64,000 bases of DNA from Streptomyces sp. NBC_01408 (GCF_026340255.1 NZ_JAPEPJ010000001.1:4247501-4311500), one strand, 5' to 3'. Counted from the stretch's first letter, positions 30,086-38,137 are shown. Notes: a model not told the origin generated them from the sequence alone. A program made the numbers and translations.

Positions 30086-30631
30086 CTAGAGCTTGCGGAA
30101 GTCCCACGAGACGATCGACTCCGGCGTGAGGCGGATCCAGGCGTGCCGGCCGTCGTGCGGCATCTCCTCGATGCCGAAGTTCTTGACGGGGAAGATCCGT
30201 TCGGCCTCCGCCAGCTCCGGGCAGGGCTCGCCGGTGCGCGGGGCCTCGCCCACGAAGACGGCGCTGCCGGACAGTTCCACCCCGCGCAGTTCGTCGTAGG
30301 AATCGCCCGCGTCCACGACCACCGAGATCCGCGGGTCCTTGCGCAGGTCGGACCAGCGCCGGCTGCGCGTGATCGAGTACAGCCACAGCGAGGCCCCGTC
30401 CCAGGCGAACCACAGGGCGCCCACGTGCGGCCGCCCGTCCGGGGAGACGGTCGCCACCCGGCAGGTCCTCTGCTCGCGCAGGAAGGCGTCCACCTCGGCC
30501 TGGGTCATCATGATCCGGCGGCCGCGCCGCTGCCCCCGGTCCGTCCCGCCGCTCGGGTCCGTCCGGTCCGTCCGGCCGCTCGGGTCCGTCCGGCCGCTCG
30601 GGTCCGTCCGGTCCACGCGTGTCTCGTCCAT
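30086..30631 (-). CDS. Pyridoxamine 5'-phosphate oxidase family protein
   Basis: A split-barrel flavin/F420-type protein (AFLREQRTCRVATVSPDGRP, HVGALWFAWDGASLWLYS, RRWSDLRKDPRISVVVDAGD) of about 140 residues plus an unusual N-terminal tail of 40 residues made of repeated DPSGRTD units, encoded by a tandem DNA repeat. The start at 30631 has AGGGG 14 bases upstream and is weak; the ATG pair at 30511/30508 inside the frame (MMTQAEV) is the alternative and would remove the repeat. Substrate unknown. It diverges from the isochorismatase-like gene. Confidence 0.8.
   Translation of the reverse strand: MDETRVDRTDPSGRTDPSGRTDRTDPSGGTDRGQRRGRRIMMTQAEVDAFLREQRTCRVATVSPDGRPHVGALWFAWDGASLWLYSITRSRRWSDLRKDPRISVVVDAGDSYDELRGVELSGSAVFVGEAPRTGEPCPELAEAERIFPVKNFGIEEMPHDGRHAWIRLTPESIVSWDFRKL
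30536..30616. repeat. Tandem repeat in the 5' part of the oxidase-like gene
   Basis: Units of GCCGCTCGGGTCCGTCCG with a shorter GTCCGTCCG spacer, about three and a half copies. In the minus-strand frame it encodes DPSGRTD repeats; if translation starts at the inner ATG it is instead 5' untranslated sequence. Confidence 0.8.
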
Positions 30632-30707
30632 CGGTCCTGCACCCCTTCACATCTGACTGTGTGTCAGGAATCATGAGGGCTCTTCCGACGCCACGCCAGG
30701 GGGAGCC

Positions 30708-31322
30708 ATGCCGGACCTCGATCCCGCCACGACCGCGCTGCTCACCGTGGAGTGCCAGAACGGTGTCGTCGGAGAGGAGAGCGCGCTCCCGGAACTCGCC
30801 AAGGAGGCCCGGGACTCCGGGATGCTCGGCCGGATCGCCGCGCTGGCCGACGCCGCGCGCGGGGCCGGCGTACAGGTGCTGCACGCGGTCGCCGAGCGGC
30901 GGCCGGACGGGCTCGGGGCCAACACCAACGCGCGCCTGTTCCGCGCCGCGGGCAAGCTGCCCGTACGGCAGTTGACCGGGAGCCGGGCGGTGGAGGTCGC
31001 GGCCCCCATCGCGGTCGCCGGGCGGGACCTGGTCGTGCGCAGGCTGCACGGGCTCTCCCCGATGGCCGGAACCGATCTGGACGCCCTGCTGCGCAACCTC
31101 GGCATCCGCACCCTCGTGGTCACGGGGGTCTCCTCCAACATCGCGATCCCCAACACCGTCTTCGACGCCGTGAACCTCGGCTACCAGGTCGTCGTCCCGG
31201 CCGACGCCATCGCCGGAGTGCCCGCCTCCTGCACCGCCGAGGTGATCCGCAACTCCCTGGCGCTCGTCGCCACCATCACGACGGCCGAGGCCCTGCTTAA
31301 GCAGTGGGCTCCCGCGCGCTGA
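30708..31322 (+). CDS. Isochorismatase-fold protein lacking the usual catalytic residues
   Basis: A 204-residue cysteine-hydrolase fold. The normal catalytic Asp in (I/V)DMQ is Glu here (LLTVECQNGVVG, about 11-22), the lysine position reads VVRRLHG, and the nucleophilic Cys in GVxTxxCV is absent (TGVSSNIAIPNTVFDA). This set is seen in a subgroup of actinobacterial proteins, as far as I recall, so it is not a sequencing error. GGGGGAG precedes the ATG. Hydrolase activity of the normal kind is unlikely; a binding or other role is possible. The HipA-like gene starts 18 bases later but with its own promoter. Confidence 0.82.
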   Translation: MPDLDPATTALLTVECQNGVVGEESALPELAKEARDSGMLGRIAALADAARGAGVQVLHAVAERRPDGLGANTNARLFRAAGKLPVRQLTGSRAVEVAAPIAVAGRDLVVRRLHGLSPMAGTDLDALLRNLGIRTLVVTGVSSNIAIPNTVFDAVNLGYQVVVPADAIAGVPASCTAEVIRNSLALVATITTAEALLKQWAPAR

Positions 31323-31340
31323 CCCCCGTAACCTGGGCGG

Positions 31341-32180
31341 ATGCTGTCCGAAGTGATCGCGACCCGCTATGTCACGCCCCTGCGTGAGGGCGGCTCGCTC
31401 CCAGGGATCGTCGAGGCCGACGACCTCGGTACCTACGTCATGAAATTCACCGGAGCCGGCCAGGGCCGCAAGACCCTGGTCGCCGAGGTCATCTGCGGCC
31501 GCCTGGCGCAGCGGCTGGGCCTGCGGGTCCCGCGGCTGGTCCAGATGCAGCTCGACCCCGTCATCGGGCTCGGCGAGCCCGACCAGGAGGTCCAGGAGCT
31601 GCTCAAGGCCAGCGGCGGGCTCAACCTCGGCATGGACTACCTGCCCGGCTCGATCGGCTTCGACCCGCTCGCGTACCAGGTGGACCCGGTCGAGGCGGGG
31701 CGCGTGGTCTGGTTCGACGCCCTGATCAACAACGTCGACCGGTCCTGGCGCAACCCGAACATGCTGGTCTGGCACGGGGACGTCTGGCTCATCGACCACG
31801 GCGCCACCATGATCTGGCACCACAACTGGCCCACCGCCCAGGCCGCGGCCGCCAAGCCCTACAACGCCTCCGACCACGTACTGGCCCCCGTGGGGCCGGA
31901 CATCGAAGCCGCCGCAGCCGCGCTCGCGCCGCTGGTCACCGAGGAGCTGCTCACCGAGGTGGCGGCCGACGTCCCCGACGAGTGGCTGGTCGACGAGCCC
32001 GGCTTCGACTCCACCGACGCGCTGCGCCGCGCCTATGTGGAGGCGCTGCTGCCGCGCGCGGCCACGATCCACGAGAGGATCTCGATGGAGGCCGAGGTGA
32101 AGCCGCGGTCCGGACCGCCCGGCTGGCTCGCCGAACGCCTCGCCCCCCAGCCCCACCTGAAGAAGAGCGACAGCGAGTGA
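31341..32180 (+). CDS. HipA-like protein kinase
   Basis: A 279-residue HipA-fold kinase. Visible kinase elements: K35 in TYVMKFTGAG, a Gly/Arg-rich loop (AGQGRKTL, 39-46), the catalytic loop NNVDRSWRNPN (130-140, D133 and N138), and the metal motif LIDHG (150-154, D152). It is shorter than HipA toxins (about 440 residues) and has no HipB-type antitoxin beside it. ATG stands six bases after TAACCT (31329-31334), so the transcript is probably leaderless. The stop overlaps the GTG of the DUF3037 gene by four bases, so the two proteins are made together. What it phosphorylates is unknown. Confidence 0.87.
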   Translation: MLSEVIATRYVTPLREGGSLPGIVEADDLGTYVMKFTGAGQGRKTLVAEVICGRLAQRLGLRVPRLVQMQLDPVIGLGEPDQEVQELLKASGGLNLGMDYLPGSIGFDPLAYQVDPVEAGRVVWFDALINNVDRSWRNPNMLVWHGDVWLIDHGATMIWHHNWPTAQAAAAKPYNASDHVLAPVGPDIEAAAAALAPLVTEELLTEVAADVPDEWLVDEPGFDSTDALRRAYVEALLPRAATIHERISMEAEVKPRSGPPGWLAERLAPQPHLKKSDSE

Positions 32181-32560
32181 TCAAGCGGGACGTGTTCGAG
32201 TACGCGCTGGTGCGCGTGGTGCCCCGGATGGAACGCGGCGAGTGTTTCAACGCGGGCGTGATCGTCTACTGCCGGGCGCACTCCTACGTCGCCGCGCGCA
32301 CCCACCTCGACGAGGCGAAGCTCCTCGCGCTGGATCCGGAGGCGGATGTGGCCGGTGTGCGGGCTGCGCTGCGCGGGGTCGAGGGGTTGTGCAGTGGCGG
32401 CGCCGCGGCGGGGCAGGCGGCGGGTGACGACGCAGGCCGTCGCTTCCGCTGGCTGATCGCCCCGCGCAGCACGGTGGTGCAGCCGGGGCCGGTGCACACC
32501 GGCCTCACGGCCGATCCTGCGGCGGAGGTGGAGCGGCTGCTGGACCTGCTGGTCCGCTGA
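32177..32560 (+). CDS. DUF3037 family protein, partner of the HipA-like kinase
   Basis: A 127-residue protein: FEYALVRVVPRMERGECFNA and GVIVYCRAHSYVAART are the DUF3037 core, which has no assigned function. Start GTG lies in the stop of the kinase gene (GTGA). From memory, a HipA-like kinase followed by DUF3037 occurs in many bacteria, so it behaves as a conserved pair: regulator, substrate or antitoxin are all possible (inference). Confidence 0.85.
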   Translation: MIKRDVFEYALVRVVPRMERGECFNAGVIVYCRAHSYVAARTHLDEAKLLALDPEADVAGVRAALRGVEGLCSGGAAAGQAAGDDAGRRFRWLIAPRSTVVQPGPVHTGLTADPAAEVERLLDLLVR

Positions 32561-32892
32561 CCGGGGGTCCGGCCGGTGGTCGGGTGCCGCGCCGCTGCGG
32601 GGGCTCCGCCCCCGGGCCCCCGCGCCTCAAACGCCGGCGGGGCTGGATTCGGCCCCCGCGCCTGTTGGCGGTGCTGGAATTGACCCGCGCGCCTCGAACG
32701 CCGGCGGGGCTGGAACCGGCCCGCGCGCCTCAAACGTTGGCGGGTTGGAATCGGCCCGCGCCGACTCGGACGGTGGCCGGGCCTGGTGGGCGTTGACACC
32801 GGGTGCCAGGGCTCCTAGCGTCTCCTCAGCTGAAGCTACTAAGCGGTTGCTCACCTCTGGGCGGCCGTCTCTCAAGGGCGAGGAGATCCAGC
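32561..32892. other. Intergenic region dominated by repeats
   Basis: 332 bases without a gene. The first 200 hold the repeat cluster described separately, with a GGGGGCTCC-GCCCCC stem (32600-32615) that can end transcription. The last part holds GTTGACACCGGGTGCC near 32792, where TTGACA is a possible -35 box; TAGCGT follows at 32817. GAGGAG before 32893 is the ribosome site of the next gene. Confidence 0.6.
32590..32762. repeat. Cluster of four copies of the dispersed intergenic element
   Basis: Copies of CGCGCCTCAAACGCCGG plus CGGGGCTGGA begin near 32620, 32657 (decayed), 32687 and 32723 (decayed: AAACGTTGGCGGGTTGGA). The first is preceded by GGGCTCCGCCCCCGGGCCC as in the single copy at 27961. 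The internal GCCGGCGGGGC can form small stems. Such elements are widespread in Streptomyces between genes; role unknown. Confidence 0.8.
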
Positions 32893-33654
32893 ATGTCCAC
32901 CACCGAGCAGCGCGTCGCGATCGTGACCGGGGCGGCCCGGGGCATCGGCGCGGCCACCGCCCTGCGCCTGGCCGCCGAGGGCCGCGCGGTCGCCGTACTG
33001 GACCTCGACGAGGCGGCCTGCAAGGACACCGTGGAGGCGATCACGGCGGCCGGCGGCAAGGCCCTGGCGGTCGGCTGCGACGTCTCCGACGGCGCGCAGG
33101 TGGAGGCGGCCGTCGCGCGCGTCGCGAGCGAGCTCGGCGCCCCGACCGTCCTGGTCAACAACGCGGGCGTGCTCCGCGACAACCTGCTGTTCAAGATGAG
33201 CGAGACCGACTGGGACACGGTCATGAACGTGCACCTGCGCGGCGCCTTCCTGATGTCGAAGGCCTGTCAGAAGTACATGGTGGAGGCCAAGTTCGGCCGC
33301 ATCGTGAACCTCTCCAGCAGCTCGGCGCTCGGCAACCGCGGCCAGGCCAACTACTCCGCCGCCAAGGCCGGCCTGCAGGGCTTCACCAAGACCCTGGCCT
33401 TCGAGCTCGGCAAGTTCGGCGTCACCGCCAACGCCGTCGCCCCCGGCTTCATCGTCACCGAGATGACCGCCCAGACGGCCGCCCGCGTCGGCATGGGCTT
33501 CGAGGACTTCCAGGCGGCCGCCGCCACCCAGATCCCCGTACAGCGCGTGGGCCGTCCGGACGACATCGCCAACGCCATCGCCTTCTTCACCGGCGAGGCC
33601 GCCGGCTTCGTCTCCGGCCAGGTCATGTACGTGGCCGGCGGCCCGCTCAACTGA
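32893..33654 (+). CDS. Short-chain dehydrogenase/reductase, FabG-like
   Basis: A 253-residue NAD(P)-dependent oxidoreductase: TGAARGIGAATALRLA (cofactor loop), VNNAG, the catalytic S and YSAAK in NLSSSSALGNRGQANYSAAK, and a C-terminal GQVMYVAGGPLN. Resembles 3-oxoacyl-ACP reductases, but D37-type (VLDLDEAA) residues after the second strand suggest NAD preference. ATG has GAGGAG upstream. It is 28 bases from a second dehydrogenase of equal length, probably one operon. Substrate unknown. Confidence 0.88.
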   Translation: MSTTEQRVAIVTGAARGIGAATALRLAAEGRAVAVLDLDEAACKDTVEAITAAGGKALAVGCDVSDGAQVEAAVARVASELGAPTVLVNNAGVLRDNLLFKMSETDWDTVMNVHLRGAFLMSKACQKYMVEAKFGRIVNLSSSSALGNRGQANYSAAKAGLQGFTKTLAFELGKFGVTANAVAPGFIVTEMTAQTAARVGMGFEDFQAAAATQIPVQRVGRPDDIANAIAFFTGEAAGFVSGQVMYVAGGPLN

Positions 33655-33682
33655 CGAGCTCACGAGAGGCAGGGCGTACGGC

Positions 33683-34444
33683 ATGACGTACAACGGCATC
33701 GACAGCGGCAAGGTCGCACTGATCACCGGGGCGAGCCGGGGCATCGGATACGGGATCGCCGAGGCGCTGGTCGCCCGCGGCGACCGGCTCTGCATCACCG
33801 GGCGCAACGAGGAGGCCCTCAAGGAGGCCGTCGAGCGGCTCGGCGCCGACCGGGTCATCGGGGTCGCAGGGAAGGCGCACGACGAGGCCCACCAGGCCGT
33901 CGCCGTGGAGCGCACGATGGAGGCCTTCGGCCGCGTCGACTTCCTGATCAACAATGCGGGCACCAATCCGGTCTTCGGTCCGATCGCGGACCTGGACCTC
34001 GGGGTCGCGCGCAAGGTCTTCGAGACGAACGTGATCTCGGCGCTCGGTTTCGCCCAGCGGACCTGGCACGCCTGGCAGAAGGAGAACGGCGGTGCGATCG
34101 TGAACATCGCCTCCATCGCCGGGGTCTCCGCCTCGCCCTTCATCGGCGCGTACGGGATCAGCAAGGCCGCCATGGTCAACCTGACCCTTCAGCTCGCCCA
34201 CGAGATGGCTCCCGGGGTCCGGGTCAACGCGATCGCCCCCGCCGTGGTCAAGACGAAGTTCGCGCAGGCGCTCTACGAGGGCCGGGAGCAGGAGGCCGCG
34301 GCCGCCTATCCGCTCGGCCGCCTCGGGGTTCCGGAGGACATCGGAGGGGCCGCGGCATTTCTTACCTCCGCGCAAGCGGAATGGATCACTGGGCAAACTC
34401 TCATCGTTGACGGGGGAATGTTCCTCAATGCCGGAGTGCACTGA
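33683..34444 (+). CDS. Short-chain dehydrogenase/reductase
   Basis: Also 253 residues: TGASRGIGYGIAEALV, INNAG, catalytic S in NIASIAGVSASPFIG and YGISKAAM, end ITGQTLIVDGGMFLNAG. An Arg after the second strand (ITGRNEEAL) points to NADP. It differs clearly from the first dehydrogenase, so the pair may act on successive steps or form a heteromer (inference). GGCAGGG lies before the ATG. A hairpin follows at 34456-34488. Confidence 0.88.
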   Translation: MTYNGIDSGKVALITGASRGIGYGIAEALVARGDRLCITGRNEEALKEAVERLGADRVIGVAGKAHDEAHQAVAVERTMEAFGRVDFLINNAGTNPVFGPIADLDLGVARKVFETNVISALGFAQRTWHAWQKENGGAIVNIASIAGVSASPFIGAYGISKAAMVNLTLQLAHEMAPGVRVNAIAPAVVKTKFAQALYEGREQEAAAAYPLGRLGVPEDIGGAAAFLTSAQAEWITGQTLIVDGGMFLNAGVH

Positions 34445-34455
34445 CCGATAATCGG

Positions 34456-34488
34456 ACGCATTTACCTCAAAAAGGGAGGCAAATGCGT
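34456..34488 (+). terminator. Terminator after the dehydrogenase pair
   Basis: Arms ACGCATTT and AAATGCGT with an inner CCTC/GAGG pair and an A-rich loop. Stem is interrupted by one base on each side; no T-run. Confidence 0.55.
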
Positions 34489-34512
34489 ACCGAATATGCA
34501 CGGAACCGGTCA

Positions 34513-34562
34513 AGTGCCCCACGAAACTAACGCATTGGATTCGTGGGGCACTGCGGTAGGGT
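34513..34562 (+). promoter_or_regulatory. Promoter with a 13-base inverted repeat, peptide-binding protein gene
   Basis: Perfect arms AGTGCCCCACGAA (34513-34525) and TTCGTGGGGCACT (34540-34552) around 14 bases. A promoter overlaps it: TTGGAT (34535-34540) and TAGGGT (34557-34562), 16 bases apart. A regulator on the repeat would cover the -35 box and spacer. About 34 bases of leader follow before the GTG. Confidence 0.7.
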
Positions 34563-34596
34563 CTGCCGCACCCCTGGCTGATCGAGGAGCGTGCAC

Positions 34597-36180
34597 GTGT
34601 TCAACCGGACCAGATGCCTGCAGATCACTGCGGCCCTTGCGTCCATATCCCTGCTCGCCGGATGCGGCCTGCTGTCGGAGGAAGACGACGGCGAGGCCAA
34701 GCGCATCGTCGTGGGCACGACGAGCGCACCGAGCACCCTCGATCCGGCGGCCGCATGGGACGGCTCCTGGGAGCTGTACCGGAACGTCTACCAGACCCTG
34801 CTGGCCTTCCCCACGGGCTCCACCAAGCCCCAGCCGGACGCCGCCCAGAGCTGCGAGTTCACCGACGCCGCGAACGCGGCCTACCGGTGCACCCTGCGCA
34901 AGGGCCTGAAGTTCTCCAACGGGGAGCCGCTCGACTCCAAGGCCGTCAAGCACTCCCTGGACCGGATCCGGACCATCGGTTCCAAGGTCGGCCCCAAGGA
35001 CCTCTTCGGCAGCCTGGACAAGATCGAGGCCCCGGACGCGCTGACGGTCGTCTTCCACCTGAAGACCCCCGACGCCACCTTCCCGTACGTCCTCGGCTCG
35101 CCCGCCGCCTCCCTGGTCGCCCCCAAGGACTACCCCGCGGACAAGGTGCGCGGGGACGGCAAGGTGACCGGTTCCGGCCCGTACGTCCTGGATTCGTACA
35201 AGGAAGGCGCCGAGTCGGTCCTCAGCCGGAACGGCAGCTACACCGGCTTCGCCAACCGCCGTAACGACGCGGTGACCATCCGCTACTTCACCGACTCCAC
35301 GAAGATGGTCTCCGCACTCAAGGGCAAGGAGATCGACGCCACCTACCGAGGCCTGTCCGCCCCGGAGATCAGGGACCTCCAGAGCCCCGAGTCGCACAAC
35401 CAGGGCGTCCAGGTCGTCGAGAACGTCGGCGCCGAGATCCGCTACCTGGTCTTCAACCCCAAGGACCCGGCGGTCAACAAGCTCCCCGTCCGCCAGGCGA
35501 TAGCCCAGATCATCGACCGCGGGGCCCTCGTCTCCAAGGTCTACCAGGGCACCGCCGAGCCGCTGTACTCGATGGTCCCCAAGGGCGTCGTCGGCCACAA
35601 GACGCCGTACTACGACCAGTACGGGCACGCGGACGTCGAAAAGGCCAAGAAGATCCTCAAGGACGCCGGGATCAACCAGCCGGTGGAACTGACCTTCTGG
35701 TACACCACCGACCGCTACGGCTCCTCCACCGCCGACGAGTTCACCGAGCTCAAGCGGCAGCTCGACGAGAGCAAGCTGTTCAAGATCACCTTGCGCAGTC
35801 AGCCCTGGAAGGCCTTCCAGGAGGGCTACAAGAACGGCGAGTACCCGATCTTCGGCCGCGGCTGGTTCCCCGACTTCCCGGACCCGGACAACTTCATCGC
35901 GCCGTTCGTCGGCAAGGAGAACGCGGTCGGCACCCCGTACGAGCCCGCCAACATCCTGAACGACCTGCTGCCCAAGACCCGCCGCGAGAGCGACCGGTCG
36001 GCCGGTGTCCGCGAGTTCGAACAGGCCCAGCAGACCTTCGCCCAGGACGTCCGGCTGCTGCCGCTGTGGCAGGGCAAGCTCTACGTCGCCGCGCGCGAGG
36101 ACATCGCGGGCGGCGAGCGGGCGCTGGACCCGCAGACCGCCATGCAGATGTGGGAGCTGTACCGCAAGACCAGCTGGTAG
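34597..36180 (+). CDS. ABC-type peptide/solute-binding lipoprotein (family 5)
   Basis: A 527-residue extracellular binding protein for peptides or similar solutes. Signal peptide with lipobox SLLAGC, lipid-modified C23; family-5 features include FSNGEPLDSKAVKHSLDRI, GSGPYVLDSYKEGA, RQAIAQIIDRGALVSKVYQG and GWFPDFPDPDNFIAPF. No permease or ATPase genes are adjacent, so it works with a distant transporter or as a sensor. GAGGAG at 34584-34589 fits the GTG at 34597 better than the GTG at 34591. Its promoter carries an inverted repeat, so expression is probably regulated. Confidence 0.9.
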   Translation: MFNRTRCLQITAALASISLLAGCGLLSEEDDGEAKRIVVGTTSAPSTLDPAAAWDGSWELYRNVYQTLLAFPTGSTKPQPDAAQSCEFTDAANAAYRCTLRKGLKFSNGEPLDSKAVKHSLDRIRTIGSKVGPKDLFGSLDKIEAPDALTVVFHLKTPDATFPYVLGSPAASLVAPKDYPADKVRGDGKVTGSGPYVLDSYKEGAESVLSRNGSYTGFANRRNDAVTIRYFTDSTKMVSALKGKEIDATYRGLSAPEIRDLQSPESHNQGVQVVENVGAEIRYLVFNPKDPAVNKLPVRQAIAQIIDRGALVSKVYQGTAEPLYSMVPKGVVGHKTPYYDQYGHADVEKAKKILKDAGINQPVELTFWYTTDRYGSSTADEFTELKRQLDESKLFKITLRSQPWKAFQEGYKNGEYPIFGRGWFPDFPDPDNFIAPFVGKENAVGTPYEPANILNDLLPKTRRESDRSAGVREFEQAQQTFAQDVRLLPLWQGKLYVAAREDIAGGERALDPQTAMQMWELYRKTSW

Positions 36181-36271
36181 CCGCTCCGGCGGCACGGGCG
36201 GTGGGGACGATTGTCAGTGGCCCCCGGTAGGTTCATAGCAGTTGCACGAACTTGTACCGGAGGTTGTCGCC

Positions 36272-36949
36272 GTGACCCAGATGCTGCCCGAGTCCTGGCT
36301 CCCCGTCCTCGGCGGGGAGCTGGACCAGCCCTACTTCAAGGAACTCACCGAGTTCGTCGAGAAGGAGCGGGCGAACGGGCCGGTCTACCCGCCCCGCGAG
36401 GAGGTCTTCGCGGCCCTGGAGGCCACACCCTTCGACCAGGTGAAGGTGCTGGTCCTCGGCCAGGACCCCTACCACGGCGCCGGCCAGGGCCACGGCCTGT
36501 GCTTCTCCGTGCGCCCCGGGGTCAAGACCCCGCCCTCGCTGCGCAACATCTACAAGGAGATGAAGGAGGAGCTCGGCCTGCCGGTCCCGGACAACGGGTA
36601 CCTGATGCCGTGGGCCCGCCAGGGCGTCCTCCTGCTGAACGCGGTGCTCACCGTCCGCGAGGCCGAGCCCAACTCGCACAAGGGCAAGGGCTGGGAGAAG
36701 TTCACGGACGCGGTGATCCGCGCCGTGTCCGAGCGCCCCGACCCGGCCGTCTTCGTGCTGTGGGGCGCCTACGCCCAGAAGAAGATCCCGCTGATCGACG
36801 AGGAGCGGCACGTCGTCGTCAAGGGTGCCCACCCCTCCCCGCTGTCGGCCAAGAAGTTCTTCGGGTCCCGGCCCTTCACCCAGATCGACGCGGCCGTCGC
36901 CGCCCAGGGCCATGAGCCGATCGACTGGCGGATCCCGGACCTCGGCTGA
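36272..36949 (+). CDS. ung: Uracil-DNA glycosylase
   Basis: Removes uracil from DNA. The 225-residue protein has the family-1 motifs: catalytic GQDPYHG (63-69, D65), LLLNAVLTVREAEPNSHKGK and HPSPLSAKKFFGS. The GTG at 36272 is chosen because CCGGAGG lies eight bases upstream (36257-36263); a GTG-type frame opening at 36242 has no such site. TAGGTT at 36227-36232 may be the -10 box. Confidence 0.97.
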   Translation: MTQMLPESWLPVLGGELDQPYFKELTEFVEKERANGPVYPPREEVFAALEATPFDQVKVLVLGQDPYHGAGQGHGLCFSVRPGVKTPPSLRNIYKEMKEELGLPVPDNGYLMPWARQGVLLLNAVLTVREAEPNSHKGKGWEKFTDAVIRAVSERPDPAVFVLWGAYAQKKIPLIDEERHVVVKGAHPSPLSAKKFFGSRPFTQIDAAVAAQGHEPIDWRIPDLG

Positions 36950-37044
36950 CGACCCACCGCGCCTCGGCGCCATTGCCGGTGCCTCCGGCTAACTTCTTGA
37001 TGATCGGACCGGAGCAGGTCCGGCAGGACAAGCCGGAGGCCGCC

Positions 37045-37557
37045 TTGACGGAGCAGCAGGAGGCGTCGGAGGACGCCGTCATGACCAGGATCGGCCAGGC
37101 GGTCATCCTGCTGCACGCCGGGGACCGCGAGGAGGCCCGCAACCGGCTCGGCGAGATCTGGTCGGAGATCGGCGAGGAGGGCGACTCCCTGCACCGGTGC
37201 ACGCTCGCGCACTACATGGCCGACGCCCAGGACGACCCCGCCGACGAGCTGGCCTGGGACCTGCGGGCCCTGACCGCCGCCGACGGGCTCCGGGACGCCC
37301 CCTCGGCGGAGCCGGAGCCGCACCTCGCGATGCGGGTGTTCTACCCGTCCCTGCACCTCAGTCTGGCCGCCGACTACGTCAAACTCCAGCGGCCCGAGGC
37401 GGCCCGGATTCACCTGGCGCGGGCCCGGGCGGCCACCGGGGCACTGTCCGACGACGGGTACGGGAACGGCGTACGGGCCGCCATCGCCCGGCTGGAGCGG
37501 CGCCTCGCCACGGAACCGGGCGGGGGCCCCAGGCCGTTCCCCGGGCAGTCCCCGTAG
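37045..37557 (+). CDS. Conserved hypothetical protein, TPR-like
   Basis: About 170 residues, mainly helical: RIGQAVILLHAGDREEARNR, LHRCTLAHYMADAQDDPADE, LAWDLRALTAADGL and LHLSLAADYVKLQRPEAARI look like tetratricopeptide-type helix pairs. Proteins of this kind are common in Streptomyces and have no known role. The start is a judgement: TTG at 37045 has GGAGG five bases upstream, with TAACTT (36990-36995) as -10 box; ATG at 37000 or 37081 are alternatives. Confidence 0.7.
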   Translation: MTEQQEASEDAVMTRIGQAVILLHAGDREEARNRLGEIWSEIGEEGDSLHRCTLAHYMADAQDDPADELAWDLRALTAADGLRDAPSAEPEPHLAMRVFYPSLHLSLAADYVKLQRPEAARIHLARARAATGALSDDGYGNGVRAAIARLERRLATEPGGGPRPFPGQSP

Positions 37558-37606
37558 GGCCTCCACGGGCCCCCGAGGGCTCCCCGGGGGGTGACCTCGG
37601 GGGCCG

Positions 37607-38137
37607 TCAGCCTTCGCGGACGCCCGCGCAGATACGGGCCTCCGGGCTGTCCGGGTGCCAGCGTCCGTGCCGCCGCCCCAGCGCGCACACATCGGAGGGG
37701 CGCACCGGCAGCTCCCGCATCAGCTCGCGCGGAACCTCCGCCTCCTTCCTGGGACGGTGCGGCCGGCTACCCCGGTGCTCCACGGTGCGCTCGGACGGCT
37801 CCGCCGCTCCGGCGGCCCCGGGAACCGGCGGCGCGGCCTCGGCGGGCCGGACGGCCGCCTCGCGCGGGGTGTGCCCGGAGACCGGGGCTGCGGGGGCGGA
37901 GGGCGGCTGCCGGGCGGACAGCTCCGGCGCCGCCTCCAGCGCCTCCAGAGCGGGCGCCTGGACGACCACCGGCAGGCTTCCCGGTCCGCCGCGCGGCCCG
38001 TGCTGCGGCGGCGCCCCGGACGAGGGGGCGCCCGCAGGGTGCGCGGGGCCGGCGCTCACATTCACACAACCGGAGACGGCCGAAACGGCACAGGCGACTC
38101 CGAGCAGCAGCGTTGTCGTGGTTCGGGTTGGATGCAC
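37607..38137 (-). CDS. Putative lipoprotein with conserved C-terminal motif
   Basis: A 176-residue secreted protein: signal segment TTTTLLLGVACAVSAVSGC with lipobox VSGC, then a long Pro/Ala/Glu-rich disordered part, then a compact end ELPVRPSDVCALGRRHGRW and HPDSPEARICAGV with two cysteines 23 residues apart, which I remember as a recurrent ending of Streptomyces secreted proteins. GTG at 38137 stands seven bases after CAGAGT on the minus strand, consistent with a leaderless message. Function unknown. Confidence 0.65.
   Translation of the reverse strand: MHPTRTTTTLLLGVACAVSAVSGCVNVSAGPAHPAGAPSSGAPPQHGPRGGPGSLPVVVQAPALEALEAAPELSARQPPSAPAAPVSGHTPREAAVRPAEAAPPVPGAAGAAEPSERTVEHRGSRPHRPRKEAEVPRELMRELPVRPSDVCALGRRHGRWHPDSPEARICAGVREG

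Noticed and set aside
32590..32762. CRISPR-like array
   Set aside because: Spacing and sequence are irregular, copies decay, and the same element occurs alone at 27961; it is a dispersed intergenic repeat.
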